Source: Thermoplasmata archaeon
GTDB lineage: Archaea > Thermoplasmatota > E2 > DHVEG-1
Assembly: GCA_003649715.1 (NCBI GenBank)
Contig: QMSS01000087.1
Location: 1 to 5,972, forward strand
Length of the DNA stretch: 5,972 nt
Reading direction: 5' to 3'
Shown one piece after another: positions 1-3,629 of the stretch (positions are counted from its first letter, which is position 1; each line of letters opens with the position of its first letter). Below the pieces are notes generated by a model. It was given only the letters and a program-made list of their open reading frames with translations. It had not been told where the DNA came from and did no database searches. The translations under genes were made by a program, and so were the position numbers.

Positions 1-2445
1 ACAATCATTGTATACCGTGGTGTTTATAATGGTAGTCTTCTAGTGGATAAACCTTTGTCGTTGATTGGTGAGAGCAGAGAGGAAACTATTATTCGTTATC
101 CATCTAGTATCAGGAGTTGGAGAGAGTCTGCCTTGGAGATAAAATCAGATTATGTCAATATAGATGGTTTCACAATATCTGCTAGTAATGTGAGTGGACT
201 CAGTGGTAAGATTGTGGTGTTTAATTCTTCTTCCTATTGTGTTATATCAAACTGTACTGTGCTTACGGAGAATCCTCATGTTCCAGTTGGTCTTGGAACG
301 GGATATGGTATAGGTAATAGTATATGGGATGGGGTGGTAGATGTTTATTCATCGCATAATATTATTAGCAACTGTAGTTTTTATAATACAGGCGGCGGTG
401 TCCATCTTTATTGGCATTCTAGTGATTATCTAATAACAGACTGTGTTTTTGATACTAACTGTACAACTTTTGAGTTTAGCCGGGATTGCAACAATATTAC
501 TATAACTCATTGTTATATCAAAAATGCTAGTGGCATTCTTAGTGGAAATTCATTTCGAGACCTTGTTTTTACCAATTGTACAGTAGAAGAACAGCATGGC
601 AATCATACTATGTTTATTAGTGATGTAGCCAATTTTACTGTTTATGCTAATAATTTTATAAATTGTAGTTGTAATTTTACTTTTAGCTATTATGGTTTTT
701 ATGATCCAAAGGAGCTTCATTTTAATGTGAGCTATGATAACTATCCCTATTGTGGGAACTACTGGAGTAACTATACAGGGTATGATAATTATTCTGGTCC
801 ATCTCAAGATCATGGTTTCTCTGATGGTATTTGGGACAATAAATACGAGGTTGCCAATGGCGTTTATGACTATTATCCAAATGTGAGTGTTTTTCCAACT
901 GCTTATCCCAAGAGAGATACAAAAATACAGGGATATCCCTTCCTAGGTGTTATACTGCCATATTCTATTGAGTATTGGAATCCATATGGTGAGTCAACTA
1001 TATGTCTGCCTTTGAATCTAAAAGAAAACTCATACACATATATTTATCTGTATTATGGCTACAACAAGACAGTGTCTGACAAAGACATGCATTATCATAG
1101 TATTGGGAATCCATCTGTTTTTTTTGAAGACTTTGATGATCCTGCTCATGTGAGAAACTGGTGGAGCATATCTTCATTAAATGGTGATTTAGAGGAAAAA
1201 CTAAACAATAGCTATATAAACCTGACAAATGATGATCTAATACTCACTAAGGGACCCTATGCCATTATGTGGTTTTATTATGACAACCCATATAATCCAG
1301 GTGATCCAAAGATAGGTTGGTGGTACCAGAGAGACTATCCTCAGTTCTACATACCATATCCACCGGTTCCAGATGCTATGAATGGACAACGTCTTTCTAA
1401 TGAAAAAGTATATCTTGTAGAGGCTAGAATGAAGATTCTATCAGGAAATAGCAACATCATTCTTTTACGTCAACACAACTACACACACATGGCAGGAGGC
1501 CCATTTTCAAAACCGTTTCCTCATGATTCTGACTACAACAATTCTTATGTTGTGTCTATAAATGGTTCAGATACCTCTAGTTTTATGCTTCATAAACATA
1601 ACAACACACTGTATGGACCCTGGCTGCTTTTAGATGATGTAGACACAGTAGATATAACCAACCGTTGGATAAGGATAAAATGCTATGTTTATCTGAACAG
1701 CACCAAGGACAATACAAGTGGCATGTCTGTTGTCTTGAATACTTCTTCGATCTCCAGCTATCTATACACGGATGATCAGTACTCATATGGTGGGAATGTT
1801 GAGATGCTGGACAACAATTCTGATATGTTGGTTGTGGGTGATCCATATATGGGTGGATCCATTGGTTTAAGTGCGGGTATACTACCAGGTTCAGATGAAA
1901 GCGAGGTTTGGGTGGACTGGATACGTGTATCCTATGTAACACCGGATCCAAGTGTGTCTCCAACTGTTGAGGTTGGAGCCATGGAAACTATACAGGGGGT
2001 ATGGGTAGATCTACCTGAAACCAGATGTATCCCAGCAGCGGAGGATAGAATATGTTCTGATCCCTTTTATCCAGGTCCCATTTTACGTGACTTCATAAAT
2101 GTGACCCATGGAGCCAATTTTTCTATAAAAAATCTTCCTCCTGGTACGTATACTGTGACAGTAACCACAGGGATCTTAGATTATTATTCTCTTTTATTTT
2201 GGTATATAACTTGGGGTGTTAAAAGCGAGGAAACATCTCTCGTGGAATGGGATCATAGTGTTGATTTACCGAGTGCAAATCTTGGGGTGTTTAGGATAAA
2301 ACGTTTTACTGTTGATATACCTGAGGAATATGGTATGAGCACATTGTTTATCCAGTTTAACAGCCAACAGCCACTTCTTAGTATTCGTAAGGCTATAAAC
2401 TCGGTTGTTATAGAGCATGGACAGCCTGGTGTTAAGATAGAATAA
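1..2445 (+). CDS. Secreted NosD-type beta-helix protein with concanavalin-A-like region (5' partial)
   Basis: The frame is open from base 1 (814 codons, then TAA), so the N-terminus and any signal peptide lie upstream. The GTG at 43 falls inside the conserved opening of NosD-like beta-helices (VYRGVYNGSLLVDKPLSLIG, from residue 4) and is not a credible start. Residues are counted from base 1. About 1-235 form a right-handed parallel beta-helix of the NosD/pectate-lyase type. About 245-295 is the typical archaeal NosD tail (GNYWSNYTGYDNYSG, then SDGIWDNKYEV and DYYP). About 316-360 resembles the second half of DUF2341 (SIEYWN ... YTYIYLYYGYN). About 372-647 looks concanavalin-A-like (VFFEDFDDP at its start, VWVDWIRVSYV at its end). 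About 659-814 is a further beta-rich region. Around 30 N-X-S/T sequons suggest an extracellular glycoprotein. No C-terminal membrane anchor is visible. A role in binding or modifying extracellular glycans is an inference; no catalytic residues can be assigned. Confidence 0.9.
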   Translation, partial: TIIVYRGVYNGSLLVDKPLSLIGESREETIIRYPSSIRSWRESALEIKSDYVNIDGFTISASNVSGLSGKIVVFNSSSYCVISNCTVLTENPHVPVGLGTGYGIGNSIWDGVVDVYSSHNIISNCSFYNTGGGVHLYWHSSDYLITDCVFDTNCTTFEFSRDCNNITITHCYIKNASGILSGNSFRDLVFTNCTVEEQHGNHTMFISDVANFTVYANNFINCSCNFTFSYYGFYDPKELHFNVSYDNYPYCGNYWSNYTGYDNYSGPSQDHGFSDGIWDNKYEVANGVYDYYPNVSVFPTAYPKRDTKIQGYPFLGVILPYSIEYWNPYGESTICLPLNLKENSYTYIYLYYGYNKTVSDKDMHYHSIGNPSVFFEDFDDPAHVRNWWSISSLNGDLEEKLNNSYINLTNDDLILTKGPYAIMWFYYDNPYNPGDPKIGWWYQRDYPQFYIPYPPVPDAMNGQRLSNEKVYLVEARMKILSGNSNIILLRQHNYTHMAGGPFSKPFPHDSDYNNSYVVSINGSDTSSFMLHKHNNTLYGPWLLLDDVDTVDITNRWIRIKCYVYLNSTKDNTSGMSVVLNTSSISSYLYTDDQYSYGGNVEMLDNNSDMLVVGDPYMGGSIGLSAGILPGSDESEVWVDWIRVSYVTPDPSVSPTVEVGAMETIQGVWVDLPETRCIPAAEDRICSDPFYPGPILRDFINVTHGANFSIKNLPPGTYTVTVTTGILDYYSLLFWYITWGVKSEETSLVEWDHSVDLPSANLGVFRIKRFTVDIPEEYGMSTLFIQFNSQQPLLSIRKAINSVVIEHGQPGVKIE
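355..600 (+). repeat. Beta-helix rung repeats with a cysteine ladder (within the first CDS)
   Basis: This stretch encodes successive degenerate coils of the form hydrophobic-x-N/D-C-T/S-hydrophobic: IISNCSF, LITDCVF, TITHCYI, VFTNCTV. Their cysteines are residues 125, 148, 171 and 193 (counted from base 1), spaced 23, 23 and 22 residues apart. That matches the usual length of one parallel beta-helix (PbH1) rung. An earlier VISNCTV (Cys85) and a later FINCSC (Cys222, Cys224) flank the regular part. The repeat is at protein level only; the DNA is not obviously repeated. Confidence 0.7.
946..1080 (+). other. Truncated DUF2341-like segment (within the first CDS)
   Basis: Residues about 316-360 read like the C-terminal half of DUF2341: a SIEYWN core, then YTYIYLYYGYN. 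The complete copy in the last gene has the counterparts NHEIEMYNSSTG and DTYIWMYYNN. The N-terminal half of the family (W-x-CRR, FPVLIN, QSDGDDIVF) is absent here, and the segment directly follows the NosD tail. The domain call is by eye and moderate. Confidence 0.5.
1114..1941 (+). other. Concanavalin-A-like lectin/glucanase-type region (within the first CDS)
   Basis: Residues about 372-647 begin with VFFEDFDDP and close with VWVDWIRVSYV. These are the typical first and last strands of archaeal concanavalin-A-like domains that follow DUF2341. In between are alternating beta-strand patterns rich in Tyr, Trp and Asn (LVEARMKIL, RWIRIKCYVYL, SIGLSAGI). Such folds usually bind glycans; ligand and catalytic activity cannot be read here. 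At about 275 residues it is longer than a simple LamG, with a Pro/Tyr-rich insert near residues 430-460. Confidence 0.5.
1975..2442 (+). other. C-terminal beta-sandwich-like region of unknown family (within the first CDS)
   Basis: Residues about 659-814 contain GVWVDLP, then ANFSIKNLPPGTYTVTVTTG and end with INSVVIEHGQPGVKIE. The phrase 'F-x-I-x-x-L-P-P-G-T-Y-x-V-x-V' and a final 'I-N-x-x-x-I-E-x-G' resemble carbohydrate-associated beta-sandwich modules (malectin-like or those of polysaccharide lyases). This is a visual resemblance only; I do not recognise the family with certainty. Confidence 0.35.
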
Positions 2446-2459
2446 AATTAAAAAGAAAT

Positions 2460-2465
2460 GGAGGT
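2460..2465 (+). promoter_or_regulatory. Strong ribosome binding site GGAGGT that fixes the start at 2473
   Basis: GGAGGT lies 7 bases before the ATG at 2473. The in-frame ATG at 2458 overlaps this site and has only A-rich sequence upstream, so 2473 is the better start. Confidence 0.8.
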
Positions 2466-2472
2466 CCATAAG

Positions 2473-3072
2473 ATGAGGTCTGAGAATAGATTGAATGGAA
2501 AAAACATGCTGCAGCACTTTTTGGATGATCATGGTCAGATGATGACTCTAGAGGTGGTTTTTTTTGCTACAACAGTTATCTTGTCTCTTGTATTTATATA
2601 CAATCTATCGCCTCCATCAGTGGTTACAAACAAGTATAGTAGTAATCTAAAGATCATGGGGGATGATGCTCTCCGAAGTCTCTACACACAGCCTATAATA
2701 GGTGTTCCACCTAAGGGGTATCCAAATAGTAGACTGGTACATTATCTGATAACAAATGATTATGGTGATCTGGTTTCTGATCTCAATGATTTACTTCCAT
2801 CTAATGTTATGTACAATATATATGTTTCAAATGGTACAAATACTATGGTGTGGTGTAATTCGCAGGGTGGTATAGGTCAGGTTTTGCCAGTGGTGGATCC
2901 TGTTACAGTGTCTCACTATGTTGTTAGTATAGATCCTAGTTATTTAACAGGTTTTTCAGAGGAGATGTATATGGATGCTGGAATATATGTTGATAGGAGT
3001 GATCTCTGCTATATGTTTGGAGATTATGATGGTTCTGTGTATGATGTTATGTTGGAGATGTGGTACACATAA
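2473..3072 (+). CDS. Type IV pilin-like membrane-anchored protein (first of the pilin-like set)
   Basis: 199 residues, ending at TAA. The start at 2473 is chosen from GGAGGT 7 bases upstream; the longer ATG at 2458 overlaps that site. The N-terminus is a short polar segment followed by DDHGQMMTLEVV and a hydrophobic helix (about residues 23-45, FFATTVILSLVFIYNL). That is the layout of archaeal type IV pilins and class III signal peptides: Gly21-Gln22, then Glu27 at the start of the helix. The soluble part includes GDDALRSL, YLITNDYGDLVSDLNDLLP, YNIYVSNGT and a final strand VYDVMLEMWY. This resembles small pilin-like proteins of haloarchaeal and other euryarchaeal pilus-like clusters (from memory, close to DUF7288; needs a profile search). 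It lies 27 bases after the beta-helix gene and 20 before the next, so it is probably co-transcribed. The role, minor pilin or pseudopilin, is inferred. Confidence 0.8.
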   Translation: MRSENRLNGKNMLQHFLDDHGQMMTLEVVFFATTVILSLVFIYNLSPPSVVTNKYSSNLKIMGDDALRSLYTQPIIGVPPKGYPNSRLVHYLITNDYGDLVSDLNDLLPSNVMYNIYVSNGTNTMVWCNSQGGIGQVLPVVDPVTVSHYVVSIDPSYLTGFSEEMYMDAGIYVDRSDLCYMFGDYDGSVYDVMLEMWYT

Positions 3073-3081
3073 ACATTCCCT

Positions 3082-3085
3082 AGGA
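3082..3085 (+). promoter_or_regulatory. Weak ribosome binding site AGGA for the start at 3093
   Basis: AGGA ends 7 bases before ATG 3093, the same spacing as for the previous gene. ATG at 3096 and 3102 are in frame but fit the spacing less well. The weak site and 20-base gap suggest partial translational coupling. Confidence 0.45.
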
Positions 3086-3092
3086 TTGTGAT

Positions 3093-3581
3093 ATGATGAG
3101 GATGGCTGTAAAAAGTTATAATAATGAGAGCGGTCAGATTTTGACTTTGCTGGGTATATTACTTGCTCTTTCAGTTTTTGTTCTTGCATCTATGGCATCA
3201 GAGATATCAGATCTAAATCTGGTGGTTCCATCCGAGCGGGCATCCTCTCTCTTAAAAGAGTTTAACAATATTAAGGACACATTTGGTTTGGCGTTAAACT
3301 ACAATCTTGTGAATATAAGTATTGTTGAGTCAACTAGGGAGTCAGAGTTTTATGGAGATATTAGTAATATCATGGATGCATTTAATCAAACCCGTGATTC
3401 CTTTTTTATCGTAGAAATGCATCATGGCATTTTTTTCCATGCTGTGCTTAATAGCTGTGGATATGTGCCATTAGAGGCAGGTAATGTATACAAAGTTGAT
3501 GTGACTTTGATTCTTACAGATAGTGAAACATCTATTACAAAGGAGATGGGTTACTACATAACCTGTAAACCATATCTCTAG
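3093..3581 (+). CDS. Pilin-like membrane-anchored protein (second of the set)
   Basis: 162 residues, ending at TAG. After a short N-terminus comes NESGQILTLLGI, which aligns by eye with the Gly-Gln motif of the preceding protein, and a hydrophobic helix at about residues 16-35 (ILTLLGILLALSVFVLASMA). The glutamate expected near the helix start is replaced by Leu20. It may therefore assemble differently, or be anchored without being processed as a pilin. The rest is an amphipathic helical stretch (SERASSLLKEFNNIKDTFGLAL) followed by beta-strands, with YKVDVTLILTDSETSI near the end. It resembles the small 'GQ-hydrophobic' proteins that accompany archaeal pilin-like genes, but I cannot name a family securely. 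Two or three N-X-S/T sequons fit an external C-terminal domain. Confidence 0.75.
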   Translation: MMRMAVKSYNNESGQILTLLGILLALSVFVLASMASEISDLNLVVPSERASSLLKEFNNIKDTFGLALNYNLVNISIVESTRESEFYGDISNIMDAFNQTRDSFFIVEMHHGIFFHAVLNSCGYVPLEAGNVYKVDVTLILTDSETSITKEMGYYITCKPYL

Positions 3582-3613
3582 GAGTATTTGAATTAATGTT
3601 GTAGCTATACTTT

Positions 3614-3620
3614 AGGAGGA
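3614..3620 (+). promoter_or_regulatory. Strong ribosome binding site AGGAGGA for the start at 3630
   Basis: AGGAGGA lies 9 bases before ATG 3630. The next in-frame ATG at 3639 would be 18 bases away, so 3630 is preferred. The 48-base gap before it shows no hairpin plus T-run terminator. Confidence 0.75.
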
Positions 3621-3629
3621 ATAGAATTT

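Noticed and set aside
1583..1963. Open frame of 126 codons overlapping the first gene in another + frame
   Set aside because: Composition is odd (His, Ser, Tyr, Cys-rich), there is no ribosome binding site, and it is covered by the conserved concanavalin-A-like region.
2441..2459. A-rich gap after the first gene as a terminator
   Set aside because: No hairpin and no T-run on the coding strand; the gap is short and leads straight into a strong ribosome binding site.
2458..2472. ATG at 2458 as the start of the first pilin-like gene
   Set aside because: It overlaps the GGAGGT that serves ATG 2473, and the five extra residues add nothing recognisable.
3420..3440. CATGG / CCATG inverted repeat around a T-run as a possible terminator
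   Set aside because: The stem is only five base pairs, lies inside a coding region, and the T-run is in the loop rather than after the stem.
3582..3629. Possible TATA-like promoter (CTATACTTT) before the last gene
   Set aside because: It lies only about 20 bases from the start codon, next to the ribosome binding site, and no purine-rich BRE is clear, so read-through from upstream is more likely.
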